In this document: positions 1 through 8,238 of the stretch, piece after piece
Layout of the letters: each line of letters starts with the position of its first letter
How positions within the stretch are numbered: the stretch's first letter is position 1
Assembly: GCF_019391655.1 (NCBI RefSeq)
Contig: NZ_JAHXPQ010000003.1
Coordinates: 496,001-560,000, forward strand
From: Mucilaginibacter rivuli
Lineage (GTDB): Bacteria; Bacteroidota; Bacteroidia; Sphingobacteriales; Sphingobacteriaceae
DNA: 64,000 nucleotides
Direction of reading: 5' to 3'
Position numbers and translations under genes: made by a program
The notes under the pieces: model-generated
Database searches by the model: none
Seen by the model: only the letters and a program-made list of their open reading frames with translations
What the model was told of the DNA's origin: nothing

Positions 1-444
1 CATTCAATGGTGCAGTTTGAGGATGGATCAATAAAAGCGCAAATGGGCTTACCCGATATGCGCCTGCCCATACAATTCGCCCTCACCTATCCCGAAAGAA
101 TAAAGAGCGATTTTAAACGTTTTGACTTTGCAAATTACCCTAACCTGAGTTTTGAAAAACCGGACATGGAGACCTTTCGTAATTTAGCTTTGGCTTACGA
201 GGCGCTCAATAAAGGAGGTAATATGCCATGCATTATTAATGCCGCCAATGAGGTAGCCGTTGCCGGGTTTTTAAACGGCGATGTTGGCTTTTTACACATG
301 AGCGATGTGATTGAGACCTGCATGCAGAAAATTACTTACCTGACAAAACCACAATTGGCAGACTATTTGAATACTGATAAAGAAACACGCATATTAGCGC
401 AAAGTTTAATACAACAAATGCCCAAAGCGGCAATTACTATTTGA
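1..444 (+). CDS. dxr: 1-deoxy-D-xylulose 5-phosphate reductoisomerase, C-terminal part (5' truncated by window edge)
   Basis: This is the last 147 codons of DXR, the NADPH- and metal-dependent enzyme that turns DXP into MEP in the non-mevalonate isoprenoid pathway (cytoplasm). The frame is open from base 1, so the first ATG at 7 is internal (H-S-M-V-Q-F is a known inner DXR stretch). Diagnostic segments are GLPDMRLPIQ and the C-terminal helical domain with NAANEVAVAGFLNG. The catalytic and NADPH-binding domains lie outside the window. rseP starts 14 nt downstream, so the two are probably cotranscribed; dxr and rseP are neighbours in many bacteria. Confidence 0.96.
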   Translation, partial: HSMVQFEDGSIKAQMGLPDMRLPIQFALTYPERIKSDFKRFDFANYPNLSFEKPDMETFRNLALAYEALNKGGNMPCIINAANEVAVAGFLNGDVGFLHMSDVIETCMQKITYLTKPQLADYLNTDKETRILAQSLIQQMPKAAITI

Positions 445-458
445 TTTAAAATACAATA

Positions 459-1784
459 ATGGTTATAGTTATAAAGATAGCCCAGTTACTAATGGGCCTT
501 TCAATTTTAGTTATTTTACACGAGTTGGGGCACTTTTTAGCAGCCCGGGCGTTTGGCATTAAGGTAGAAAAATTTTACTTATTTTTTGATGCCTGGGGTG
601 TAAGCATATTTAAATTTCATTACAAAGGTGTTGAGTACGGTATGGGCTGGCTGCCCTTAGGCGGCTACGTAAAAATTGCCGGTATGATCGATGAATCGAT
701 GGATACCGAACAAATGGCAGGTCCGCCGCAGCCCTGGGAGTTCCGCTCAAAACCGGCATGGCAGCGTTTAATTGTGATGCTGGCAGGTATATTTGTTAAC
801 ATTGTTTTGGGTATTTTCATTTTCTGGATGCTAACGCTAAAAAACGGCGATACCTTTACCCCTAACGATGCCTTAAAATATGGCATAGCGCCAGGTAAAA
901 CAGGTGTACGGATAGGTTTAAAAGCCGGCGATAAGATCACCGAAATTAATGGCAAACCAATAGTACATTTTGATGACTTGCTCACATCGAAAGTTTTGAT
1001 GGGTAACTCTTCGCTCACTGTTGTACGTAATGGCGTCACAAAACAAATATTAGTACCTGCCGATATTTTAAACTATGTTTCGGATGACGGTCCGGGGCAA
1101 TTTATTGAGCCGCGTACTAAGTTTTCTATCAAACAGGTTACCCCAAAAAGCAATGCCGAAAAAGCACATTTAATGGCGGGCGACAGCATTGTTGCCATAA
1201 ACAACCAGGCGGTAGCTTTCTTCGATGAATTTAAATCGAAGCTTGATTCTAACAAAAATAAAATGGTTGCACTTGGCGTAAAGCGAGGCACACAAACATT
1301 ATCGGTAAATGCACAGGTTACACCTGAAGGTACTTTGGGCTTTTTAGCGAACAATGACCTGCCTAAAGAAGAAATTAAAACCTATGGCTTTGTAGAGGCT
1401 TTACCCATCGGCGCTTCGCACGCGTGGAGCACTTTTGCAGATAATGCTAAGGGGCTTAAAAAAGTTGCACAGGGCGAAGTAAAGGCTACCAAAGCATTTG
1501 CAGGCCCTGTAGCCATAGCTAATATGTTTGGTGGCGTTATCAACTGGACTCGTTTTTGGACGCTTGTAGGCTTCCTGTCTATGGCCCTGGCACTAATGAA
1601 CCTGTTACCTATACCTGTGCTGGATGGCGGCCATGCCATGTTCCTGCTTATTGAGATGGTAAAGGGCAAACCATTAAGCGATAAATTTATGGAACGCGCC
1701 CAACTGGTAGGCTTTGTAATATTGATATGCCTGATGGTATTTGTTTACGGTAACGATATTTTGAAGCACGTAATAAAATATTGA
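459..1784 (+). CDS. rseP: RseP/site-2-protease family zinc metalloprotease with PDZ domains
   Basis: 441-aa polytopic inner-membrane protease of the M50 family, which cuts transmembrane segments of anti-sigma factors and remnant signal peptides. The zinc site HELGH is at residues 21-25 in the first membrane helix, and the LDG motif is at about 388-390 (NLLPIPVLDGGH). Two PDZ-like stretches lie between them, at roughly 135-205 and 220-300. Length matches the RseP family. It follows dxr by 14 nt, and a hairpin at 1792-1827 separates it from hscB. Substrates cannot be read from this window. Confidence 0.95.
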   Translation: MVIVIKIAQLLMGLSILVILHELGHFLAARAFGIKVEKFYLFFDAWGVSIFKFHYKGVEYGMGWLPLGGYVKIAGMIDESMDTEQMAGPPQPWEFRSKPAWQRLIVMLAGIFVNIVLGIFIFWMLTLKNGDTFTPNDALKYGIAPGKTGVRIGLKAGDKITEINGKPIVHFDDLLTSKVLMGNSSLTVVRNGVTKQILVPADILNYVSDDGPGQFIEPRTKFSIKQVTPKSNAEKAHLMAGDSIVAINNQAVAFFDEFKSKLDSNKNKMVALGVKRGTQTLSVNAQVTPEGTLGFLANNDLPKEEIKTYGFVEALPIGASHAWSTFADNAKGLKKVAQGEVKATKAFAGPVAIANMFGGVINWTRFWTLVGFLSMALALMNLLPIPVLDGGHAMFLLIEMVKGKPLSDKFMERAQLVGFVILICLMVFVYGNDILKHVIKY

Positions 1785-1791
1785 TTGCATG

Positions 1792-1827
1792 ACCGAATGA
1801 TTGAGTAAACGTATTCAATCATTCGGT
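1792..1827 (+). terminator. Hairpin between rseP and hscB
   Basis: A 13-bp perfect stem (1792-1804 with 1815-1827) with a 10-nt loop directly after the rseP stop. There is no long U tract, so it may be a weak terminator or an mRNA-stabilising structure rather than a strong end point. Confidence 0.5.
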
Positions 1828-1855
1828 TATTCAATAAATCAATTATTGATTCCCC

Positions 1856-2374
1856 ATGAATTATTTCGAATTTTACCAACTTCCTGAATCCTTCAGCATT
1901 GACGAAGCTGCGCTAAAAAAGAAATTTTACGCGATGAGTAAACAATACCATCCCGATTTTTACGCGAACGAAAGCGACGAAAAGCAACACGAAATACTGG
2001 AACTATCCACCATCAATAATAAAGCCTACAAGGTTTTAAGCGACCCGTACCGCCGCATGGAGTACATTTTGCAGGAACATAACCTGCTTACTGGCGATAA
2101 ATACCAGCTTGCTCCGGATTTTTTAATGGAAATGATGGAAATAAATGAAGCAATGACTGAGGCAGATGATGCGGCGCAGCTCAATACCATAAAAACACAA
2201 ATAACTGATAGTGAAGCCGAACTGAATAGCAAACTGGCATCAGCAATAAGCAACTATCAAAGCACTGATGATGCAGGCCGGCAAAAACTATTAGAAAGCA
2301 TCCGCGATATTTACTACAGGCAAAAATATCTGTTGCGAATTAAGGATACTTTGAATACATTTGCAGCCCGATAA
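1856..2374 (+). CDS. hscB: Fe-S cluster co-chaperone HscB (J-domain protein)
   Basis: 172-aa J-domain cochaperone, expected to deliver the scaffold protein carrying an Fe-S cluster to a Hsp70 and stimulate its ATPase. The J domain fills residues 1-75 with the HPD tripeptide at 32-34. The remainder is helical and fits the C-terminal HscB domain (LAPDFLMEMMEINEAM is a typical stretch). Length is normal for HscB (about 170 aa). The isc/suf partners are not nearby. The gene ends 27 nt before the tRNA-Leu gene. Confidence 0.9.
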   Translation: MNYFEFYQLPESFSIDEAALKKKFYAMSKQYHPDFYANESDEKQHEILELSTINNKAYKVLSDPYRRMEYILQEHNLLTGDKYQLAPDFLMEMMEINEAMTEADDAAQLNTIKTQITDSEAELNSKLASAISNYQSTDDAGRQKLLESIRDIYYRQKYLLRIKDTLNTFAAR

Positions 2375-2401
2375 GAAACAAACCGACGTTTGTTTAAACA
2401 T

Positions 2402-2481
2402 GCCCAGCTGGCGGAATTGGTAGACGCGCTGGTCTCAAACACCTGTGGGAAACCGTGCCGGTTCGACTCCGGCGCTGGGTA
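2402..2481 (+). tRNA. tRNA-Leu (anticodon CAA)
   Basis: A class II tRNA with a 7-bp acceptor stem (GCCCAGC with GCTGGGT), D arm with GGTAGACGC, anticodon CAA at 2436-2438, an extra variable arm, and a T arm with GGTTCGACTCC. The discriminator base is A at 2481; CCA is not encoded. The anticodon stem has one T-T mismatch. It reads UUG codons. A strong terminator begins at the discriminator base. Confidence 0.96.
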
Positions 2482-2526
2482 CAAAGCCGGAGTAAACACT
2501 TTTATTAGTTTTTACTCCGGCTTTGT
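2481..2526 (+). terminator. Terminator after tRNA-Leu
   Basis: A 16-bp perfect inverted repeat (2481-2496 with 2511-2526) with a 14-nt T-rich loop, followed by AATTTTG. The stem starts at the tRNA discriminator base. Confidence 0.85.
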
Positions 2527-2621
2527 AATTTTGTAACTTGTTAAGCCAAGCTTAACTGCGGGGGGCCCTCATTAAATATTTCAGCTCATACCATAATACT
2601 CAAGAAAACGAAATAACCAGT

Positions 2622-2643
2622 ACATCCGGTGCTGGATACAAAA
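2622..2643 (+). repeat. Degenerate copy of the tRNA-Leu 3' end
   Basis: ATCCGGTGCTGGATACAAA matches CTCCGGCGCTGGGTACAAA at the tRNA 3' end in 16 of 19 positions. No D arm or anticodon arm is recognisable upstream. It could be a decayed tandem tRNA or a relic of integration into the tRNA. Confidence 0.35.
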
Positions 2644-2691
2644 AATCCCGAATGAGATTTAAATAAAAAAAGGATTTTATAAAGAAGTCTT

Positions 2692-2724
2692 AAAATGGCC
2701 TTCAAATAATTTGAAGGCCATTTT
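2692..2724 (-). terminator. 15-bp hairpin, terminator-like
   Basis: A perfect stem (2692-2706 with 2710-2724), loop TAA, flanked by A and T runs so it could work in either direction. On the minus strand it directly follows the stop codon of the orphan frame at 2726-2821. Confidence 0.55.
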
Positions 2725-2725
2725 G

Positions 2726-2821
2726 TTATACCTCCCGCTTTTTTAAAAGCTCAGGCAAAGTGCTGTGAATCGGCGTTGCAACTCCGCTCCTTTTCAGGTC
2801 CGCCAAAATATTTATTAAGCA
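2726..2821 (-). pseudogene. Orphan C-terminal reading frame, possible gene remnant
   Basis: 31-32 codons in the minus frame ending just before a hairpin. The predicted peptide has a protein-like ending (ILADLKRSGVATPIH, then LPELLKKREV), but there is no start codon and an upstream in-frame TGA. I do not recognise the family. It may be the 3' stub of a lost gene or chance. Confidence 0.2.
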
Positions 2822-2823
2822 TC

Positions 2824-2867
2824 ACTTTGAATTTCAAAGTACACCTATTAACTTTGTATTGCAAAGT
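2824..2867 (+). promoter_or_regulatory. Bacteroidota-type promoter overlapped by two palindromes
   Basis: TTTG (2826-2829), a 19-nt spacer and TAACTTTG (2849-2856) match the Bacteroidota -33/-7 consensus TTTG-N19-21-TAnnTTTG. Each element lies in a palindrome of the form ACTTTG-N5-CAAAGT, at 2824-2840 and 2851-2867, so a dimeric repressor could cover both. It drives the DUF4153 gene whose start codon is at 2933. Confidence 0.65.
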
Positions 2868-2932
2868 ACTTTTACATTTAACAATAATTTTAGATCAAGC
2901 CTGCATACAACAGTAAACTCAAACTCATCCAT

Positions 2933-4177
2933 ATGAAAGAAAACATACGCTTCCATCTTAACGATCCGAAGCAACTTGAAAAAATGTACCGCGCCGGCAA
3001 GGTGCCTTTTAAGCAGGCCTTTGCTGAGCTTTATCCCGAAGTAAGCGGTACGCCTATCGCCGATTTTTGGCACGAGCGATTGAGCTTCGAGAATGAAGAA
3101 ATCAATCGGGGTACCAGCCGCGATATGATATTATTGGTAATTGCCGCCCTGCTGGCAGGCTTTATCGCTAAAATACCTGCAATATTTTCCATCAGCGAAG
3201 ATTTCTTCTATCCCCGCAACATTGGTTTTGTAATTTTCCCCTTGCTCACAACATATTTTGCATGGAAAAATAAGTTATCTAACAGCAAAATTGCTTTTGT
3301 GGCCGGCGCTACTGTTACAGGGCTACTATTTATTAATTTATTACCTGATGCCAAAAACAGTGATAGCTTGATTTTATCATGTATCCACCTGGCGTTGTTC
3401 TTATGGTCGGTACTTGGGTTTGCTTTTGTTGGCGAAACCGGTAATAACCAGGAAAAACGCCTTGGCTACCTCAAATACAATGGCGATCTGGCGGTTATAA
3501 CCGCACTTATCCTCATAGCAGGCGGCATTATGAGCGCCATCACCGTTGGGTTATTCTCTATCATCGGGCTTCACATTGAGAAGTTCTATTTCCAAAATAT
3601 CGCGATAATAGGTTTAGCGGCTGCACCGATAGTGGGCACATATCTTACCCAAACCAATCCGCAACTGGTAGGCAAGGTCTCGCCGGTAATCGCTAAGTTG
3701 TTTAGCCCATTGGTGGCAGTTATGCTTGTAGTATACCTTACAGCAATGATCTTCTCCAACAAAAACCCATATAATGATCGCGAGTTTTTAATAATATTCA
3801 ACGCGTTGCTGATAGGCGTCATGGCCATCATTTTCTTTTCGGTGGCCGAAACGACAAAAGACATTAAAAGTAACTTACAGATATGGGTATTATTTATATT
3901 AGCTATCCTGACGATAATAGTTAATGGCGTGGCGCTATCAGCTATCTTGTTCCGTATCTCAGAATGGGGCTTAACACCAAACCGGGTAACAGTTTTAGGC
4001 GGTAATGTTTTAATCCTTATTAACCTGTTATTGGTAAGCGTTCAACTTTTCAAAACGCTTAACAGGAAAACAGAATTGGCCGCCGTTGGAAAAGTAACAT
4101 CTTCTTATTTACCTGTTTATATGATATGGGCAGCAATTATAACGTTTATTCTACCCTTTGTATTTGGATTTAAATAA
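2933..4177 (+). CDS. DUF4153 family polytopic membrane protein
   Basis: 414-aa protein with a soluble N-terminus of about 60 residues, then roughly ten hydrophobic segments separated by short loops (first at about 63-83). It looks like the DUF4153 family, which is widespread in Bacteroidota and has no established biochemical role. There is no signal peptide, so the inner membrane is the expected location. It is a single-gene unit with its own promoter (2824-2867) and terminator (4247-4283). Members of this kind often sit beside a small helix-turn-helix regulator; none is present here. Confidence 0.75.
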   Translation: MKENIRFHLNDPKQLEKMYRAGKVPFKQAFAELYPEVSGTPIADFWHERLSFENEEINRGTSRDMILLVIAALLAGFIAKIPAIFSISEDFFYPRNIGFVIFPLLTTYFAWKNKLSNSKIAFVAGATVTGLLFINLLPDAKNSDSLILSCIHLALFLWSVLGFAFVGETGNNQEKRLGYLKYNGDLAVITALILIAGGIMSAITVGLFSIIGLHIEKFYFQNIAIIGLAAAPIVGTYLTQTNPQLVGKVSPVIAKLFSPLVAVMLVVYLTAMIFSNKNPYNDREFLIIFNALLIGVMAIIFFSVAETTKDIKSNLQIWVLFILAILTIIVNGVALSAILFRISEWGLTPNRVTVLGGNVLILINLLLVSVQLFKTLNRKTELAAVGKVTSSYLPVYMIWAAIITFILPFVFGFK

Positions 4178-4246
4178 TTGCGGATACCAACTATGTAATC
4201 CACCAAAATTAGCTCGTGGGAACGAAAAACCGGAGTACATTACAAT

Positions 4247-4292
4247 AAATGCAATGAAACCATCATATGGTTTCATTGCATTTTTATTTTTC
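4247..4292 (+). terminator. Strong bidirectional terminator
   Basis: A 17-bp perfect stem (4247-4263 with 4267-4283), loop CAT, followed by a T-rich tail on the plus strand and by A-rich sequence on the other side. It ends the DUF4153 gene and probably also the minus-strand SusCD/glycosidase unit that stops at 4379. Confidence 0.85.
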
Positions 4293-4378
4293 GTTACTTT
4301 TAAGACAAGGATTAGTCTGTGATTTTTATTTTATAACCTCCGCCTGAGTTGTATTATGTTTAAATCAGGGATCCATAT

Positions 4379-6007
4379 TTAAGGTTGATCTTCATTCAGC
4401 TCGTTTCCCTTCGCTTTCTTCTTATCCGCAAAACCATTGTCTATTCTTATTATTCTTAAGGCCATGTACGGTTTTCCCGGCAGCTTTATTTTTTGTTGTT
4501 GTTTGTCGTCAAACGAGTAAGTGTCCATTACTTTAACTTCAAAAATTTTATCCATCGGTGTTATGGTCATATTCCAGGTATCAATTACATCAACCTTAAA
4601 TTTCATACCCGGGGCCAACATGGCCTTTGGTAATTTAAACTGCCAATCCGGAGGCGTATCTGTGCCAAAATAAATGAGATAGTAATTCCCATACTTACCA
4701 GCTATATTGGGCGTGAAAAACCTATCTATCGGCTCCAATCCTTCACGTGGACCAGTCTCCAATATTTTTTTCAGAAAAGCGATACGCGCAGGGCTTTCGC
4801 CGATCAATTTGCCACCACCACTTATCCAATCAGTGGGTAATGTTTCGCCATGGGTAGCATAACCGCAGCCAATGTAAGCGTTCCAAAAGCGAAAGGTCAT
4901 CTCCTGGCCACTTAACTGCCCCCAGCGTTTGCTTATGTTGCCTTCGTAATTAATTTCATCGTTAACAATAGGTTTTTTGTAGATATCGCGTAATAACGAT
5001 GTACCCCAGGGGCTTTTAACTACATTATAGTATTGCAGGCTTACGTGTGTAACCCAGGGTTTTGTATAGTCATAAATACGGTCGGCGTTATGTATAGATC
5101 GTAAATGACCATAAGGATCTGCCTTTTGCACTACCTGGAAATACCGGTCCCAATCTTCATCCGTTAAATGCTTGATAAAGCTGTTTTCATTACACATGCT
5201 CCACCAAATATTGTGATAGGCCGCAAAGCGCGCTACCATATATTTTAAATAAAGGATATTGGTGGCATCGTTCATCATATCAAAACCCCATTTGCCTTTA
5301 TCGTAAGGGCTAAAAAGGATCAGATCAGCTTCGATACCATTTTCGGCAAGATCTTTTATATCGTTTTCCAGGTTTTTAAAAAACTCCGGGTTAAAATGCG
5401 AAAAGTCAAAAGTTTCCTTACTTGTACCCACAAAAGGGAATACGGTCAACTTTCCCGGGCCCTCAACATAATTTGCTTTATATGGCGGTATGGCCAGCAT
5501 GCGCACCTTGTTAAATGGCGATGCCCTTAGTGTTTCAATTGTTTGTGCACGCCGTTCTTTATCCTTAAAAGCCCATTCATAAATAGTTGTGCCAAAGGGT
5601 GTAAAAGGTGTACTATCCGCGTAAGCAAAATGATATTGATGGCTCACCGCTACCGGGCCATGCACATTTGTCAAAGCTTTTGTGCAAATAAACGTGCCCT
5701 TTTTATGGTCAAGCTCAGCATGGTTACTTTTAGTGATATAGGTCCATGTTCCGGCTGTGTCGGGCATAAAACGTATCTTGTAAGTGCCATCACCATCATA
5801 AAACCCGTCCGGCTTAAATATATGCCTCCCGTTGGTAAACTCCGCACTCAACTGTACATCTAAAAAGGGATTGCCTGCATCCGTTCCCTTCAATGTAAGT
5901 TCAAACACATCCCATTGATGAATGGCTTGCTGCCCTTTCACCGCAAGGTAACAGGGTAATAATAAAAGTAACATCAAACATTTTCTAATAATTTTTGATC
6001 GCTTCAT
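4379..6007 (-). CDS. Secreted glycoside-hydrolase-like protein (DUF5060 / DUF4038-type barrel / DUF5605)
   Basis: I place the start at 6007 (MKRSKIIRKCLM), which gives 542 aa with a normal signal peptide; the longer frame from 6070 adds 21 residues ahead of it. After the signal peptide comes a DUF5060-like beta domain (about 25-100: WDVFELTL, YDGDGTYKIRF), then a (beta/alpha)8-like region (about 110-430) with NKVRML, WWSMCNENSF and KPIVNDEINYEG, then a DUF5605-like C-terminal beta domain. The two acidic motifs (N-E-N and D-E-I-N-Y-E) are where the acid/base and nucleophile of clan-A glycosidases would be. Last gene of the SusC-SusD unit; 143 bp separate it from susD. Its substrate is not determined by sequence. 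Confidence 0.8.
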   Translation of the reverse strand: MKRSKIIRKCLMLLLLLPCYLAVKGQQAIHQWDVFELTLKGTDAGNPFLDVQLSAEFTNGRHIFKPDGFYDGDGTYKIRFMPDTAGTWTYITKSNHAELDHKKGTFICTKALTNVHGPVAVSHQYHFAYADSTPFTPFGTTIYEWAFKDKERRAQTIETLRASPFNKVRMLAIPPYKANYVEGPGKLTVFPFVGTSKETFDFSHFNPEFFKNLENDIKDLAENGIEADLILFSPYDKGKWGFDMMNDATNILYLKYMVARFAAYHNIWWSMCNENSFIKHLTDEDWDRYFQVVQKADPYGHLRSIHNADRIYDYTKPWVTHVSLQYYNVVKSPWGTSLLRDIYKKPIVNDEINYEGNISKRWGQLSGQEMTFRFWNAYIGCGYATHGETLPTDWISGGGKLIGESPARIAFLKKILETGPREGLEPIDRFFTPNIAGKYGNYYLIYFGTDTPPDWQFKLPKAMLAPGMKFKVDVIDTWNMTITPMDKIFEVKVMDTYSFDDKQQQKIKLPGKPYMALRIIRIDNGFADKKKAKGNELNEDQP

Positions 6008-6150
6008 TTTACCGGTATAAGAGTAAGTGATTAAAATGCAAAAAGCGGTTTTAACAGAACCGCCCCACATAATGCGGGGCGGCCTGGTTATAAACCAAAT
6101 TCAGAGTAAACCAAACCCTGAATATGATTACAGTGATACTTTATTTATAT

Positions 6151-8211
6151 TTAATAACCATTGGTTCCAAATTCGGCCCCATTGGTGATCTGACTAAGGA
6201 AGCTGAAAGGAATAGGGCGATTATAATGTATTGCCGGATTAAAGTTTGCAACAGCTGTAGCATTGTATGTAGCCAATCGGGTTTCAAATGCTTTCTCGCG
6301 TTTTAAGAGCGCCCAACGGCTGTACTCGCCACATAACTCACGGGCGTACTCATCAAACACATCGTTCATTGTAGCTGTGGTCAGCATCATTCCGGTGGTT
6401 GTATTAAAATCGGCCGGGTTTCTGCATGCGCGCTGCCTTAATACATTTAAATATGACGCAGCCGAGCCTCCGGTATGTAACGCAGCTTCAGCGGCTATCA
6501 GGTAAACTTCGGCCATACGCATGATCATGATGTTACCTAATTTTTGCTGAAAGTTACCGCCAAGCCATCCGCCATCAAAATTATGGTTAAACTTCATCAT
6601 AGCCGGGAATAAGTTAGCGAGGGCGCTGTTTGGTAAGCCATTACCCGCGCTAACCGCTTTGTATGTACTACCCGTTGCATCCGACGGATCAAACAGGTCG
6701 TCAATATTTACGGTCACATACCTGCGGGCTTTTTTATCTAAGGCGGTAAGCGGGTCTTTGCTTAAATAAACAAAAAACCTGTCTTCATTCTGCGCCAGCG
6801 GGTAAGGGTGTACATTTGCATTTGGTATAGTTTGTAATACCGAAGCATTGCCCGAGTAATCACCCTTAGGCCAGATCGATGGGATATATTGCCATGTAGC
6901 ATTTGCTGACGCGTTGCGGGCATTTACATCGGCGTAAGGATATATTTTTTCGCCCACATGCGAAGCATCAATACCGTATTTGGTGCATATAGCCGCTGTT
7001 AGGGTAACGGTTGCAGCAGCATAGGTTACGTTTGCAGGGCTCGGGGCACCGCTGCCAAGGTTATTGATGGCTTGTACGCCCGAGTAGTTTGCGTAGGCTG
7101 TTACAAATGTATTTTCCCAACGCTTATCATAAGTAGCGTTAAAGCAATTGATGAGGTATTTGGTAGGCGCTATAAACTGCTGGTTTAAGCGTCCGTAATA
7201 AGCATTAGAGGTGTTTGAGTTTACGCTTCTTTTAAACACATCCGCGGTGCCAAAGGCATCATCAAGTTTTGGATAATAATGAAGGTAAATGTTAGGCTTG
7301 GAGTTACCGGTAAAAGCATCGTATGATGGATCATAAGGGTTAAGGCCATACGCTGTAAACAAAGCCTCAGCATTATTCCTGTTATTGGCCGCGGCAAACA
7401 CTTTTGCAAAATCATCATAAGTGGTGGCATTATATGCACCCTTATTGTTGATCAGATCATCGGCAACTTCTTTAGCACGCTGCCAGTATGATTTTCCGTT
7501 CTCAGTTAATCCCTCACCGCCACCTTGTGCATATGCACGTGCCAGCAAGCCAAGTGCAGCCTTTTTTGTAACGCGCGCGGCGTTGTTTTGATACGGTGCT
7601 ACCGGCAGGTCTGCAGCAGCAGCAGTCAGGTCTGCAATAATTTGCGTGTAAATTTGAGGCACAGGTGTACGTTGGGGGCTCAGGCTGTGTTGCGGATCAT
7701 CGTTCACAATTAACGGAACACTGCCAAAATGTGTAACTATTACAGAGTAATAATAAGCTCTCAGGCACTTGGTTTCTGCCACCAGGGTTTTAATATCATT
7801 AGCATTCGCAGCAGCATCTGTTAATTGGGTTGAAAGCGCGATCGTTTTATTACAACTCGCAATTGAACCCCAGGCAAAATCCCATACGTTTTTTATAATG
7901 CCCGAGCTTGTAGTTAATGCTTCATAACCCATTATATCCTTGTATTGATTATGGTTAGCGTAAGGATACGTCCACAAGTCGGTACCCACTTCTGATACTA
8001 AACCATACTGCAGGCCAATAAGCGAGCCAAAAAGCCCGGTATAACAGTTGGACTGGTATGCTTTCCAACCCGCAAAATTTGTTAATACATTTTGCTCTGA
8101 TAAGGAGGTTGGGTTAAACTCATCCAATTTTTTACATGATGACACACTCATTGTAACAAGCAACAAGCATAATCCACATTTATAGATCCTTTTTATATAT
8201 TGATTTTTCAT
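6151..8211 (-). CDS. SusD/RagB-family surface glycan-binding lipoprotein
   Basis: 686-aa lipoprotein with lipobox cysteine at 26 (SVSSCKKLDEF). SusD proteins sit on the outer-membrane surface, bind oligosaccharides through a TPR-like helical scaffold and cap the SusC channel. Typical signatures are the N-terminal SusD-like domain with LRAYYYSVIVTHFGSVPLI and the C-terminal RagB part with IMIMRMAEVYLIAAEAAL and LNVLRQRA. It lies 27 bp after its susC. It is longer than the usual 500-600 aa because of inserts in the middle. Ligand unknown; the unit also contains a DUF5060/DUF5605 glycosidase. Confidence 0.93.
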   Translation of the reverse strand: MKNQYIKRIYKCGLCLLLVTMSVSSCKKLDEFNPTSLSEQNVLTNFAGWKAYQSNCYTGLFGSLIGLQYGLVSEVGTDLWTYPYANHNQYKDIMGYEALTTSSGIIKNVWDFAWGSIASCNKTIALSTQLTDAAANANDIKTLVAETKCLRAYYYSVIVTHFGSVPLIVNDDPQHSLSPQRTPVPQIYTQIIADLTAAAADLPVAPYQNNAARVTKKAALGLLARAYAQGGGEGLTENGKSYWQRAKEVADDLINNKGAYNATTYDDFAKVFAAANNRNNAEALFTAYGLNPYDPSYDAFTGNSKPNIYLHYYPKLDDAFGTADVFKRSVNSNTSNAYYGRLNQQFIAPTKYLINCFNATYDKRWENTFVTAYANYSGVQAINNLGSGAPSPANVTYAAATVTLTAAICTKYGIDASHVGEKIYPYADVNARNASANATWQYIPSIWPKGDYSGNASVLQTIPNANVHPYPLAQNEDRFFVYLSKDPLTALDKKARRYVTVNIDDLFDPSDATGSTYKAVSAGNGLPNSALANLFPAMMKFNHNFDGGWLGGNFQQKLGNIMIMRMAEVYLIAAEAALHTGGSAASYLNVLRQRACRNPADFNTTTGMMLTTATMNDVFDEYARELCGEYSRWALLKREKAFETRLATYNATAVANFNPAIHYNRPIPFSFLSQITNGAEFGTNGY

Positions 8212-8238
8212 GTTCGTAATTTTTATTAACAGCCAATG

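Larger units (their letters stand above)
2527..2932. other. 406-bp intergenic stretch
   Basis: No intact gene is seen. The stretch holds a partial copy of the tRNA-Leu 3' end (about 2622-2643), a perfect 15-bp hairpin (2692-2724), an orphan minus-strand reading frame (2726-2821), and the promoter with two palindromes for the next gene. The mix of fragments suggests a former insertion or decayed gene beside the tRNA. Confidence 0.5.
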
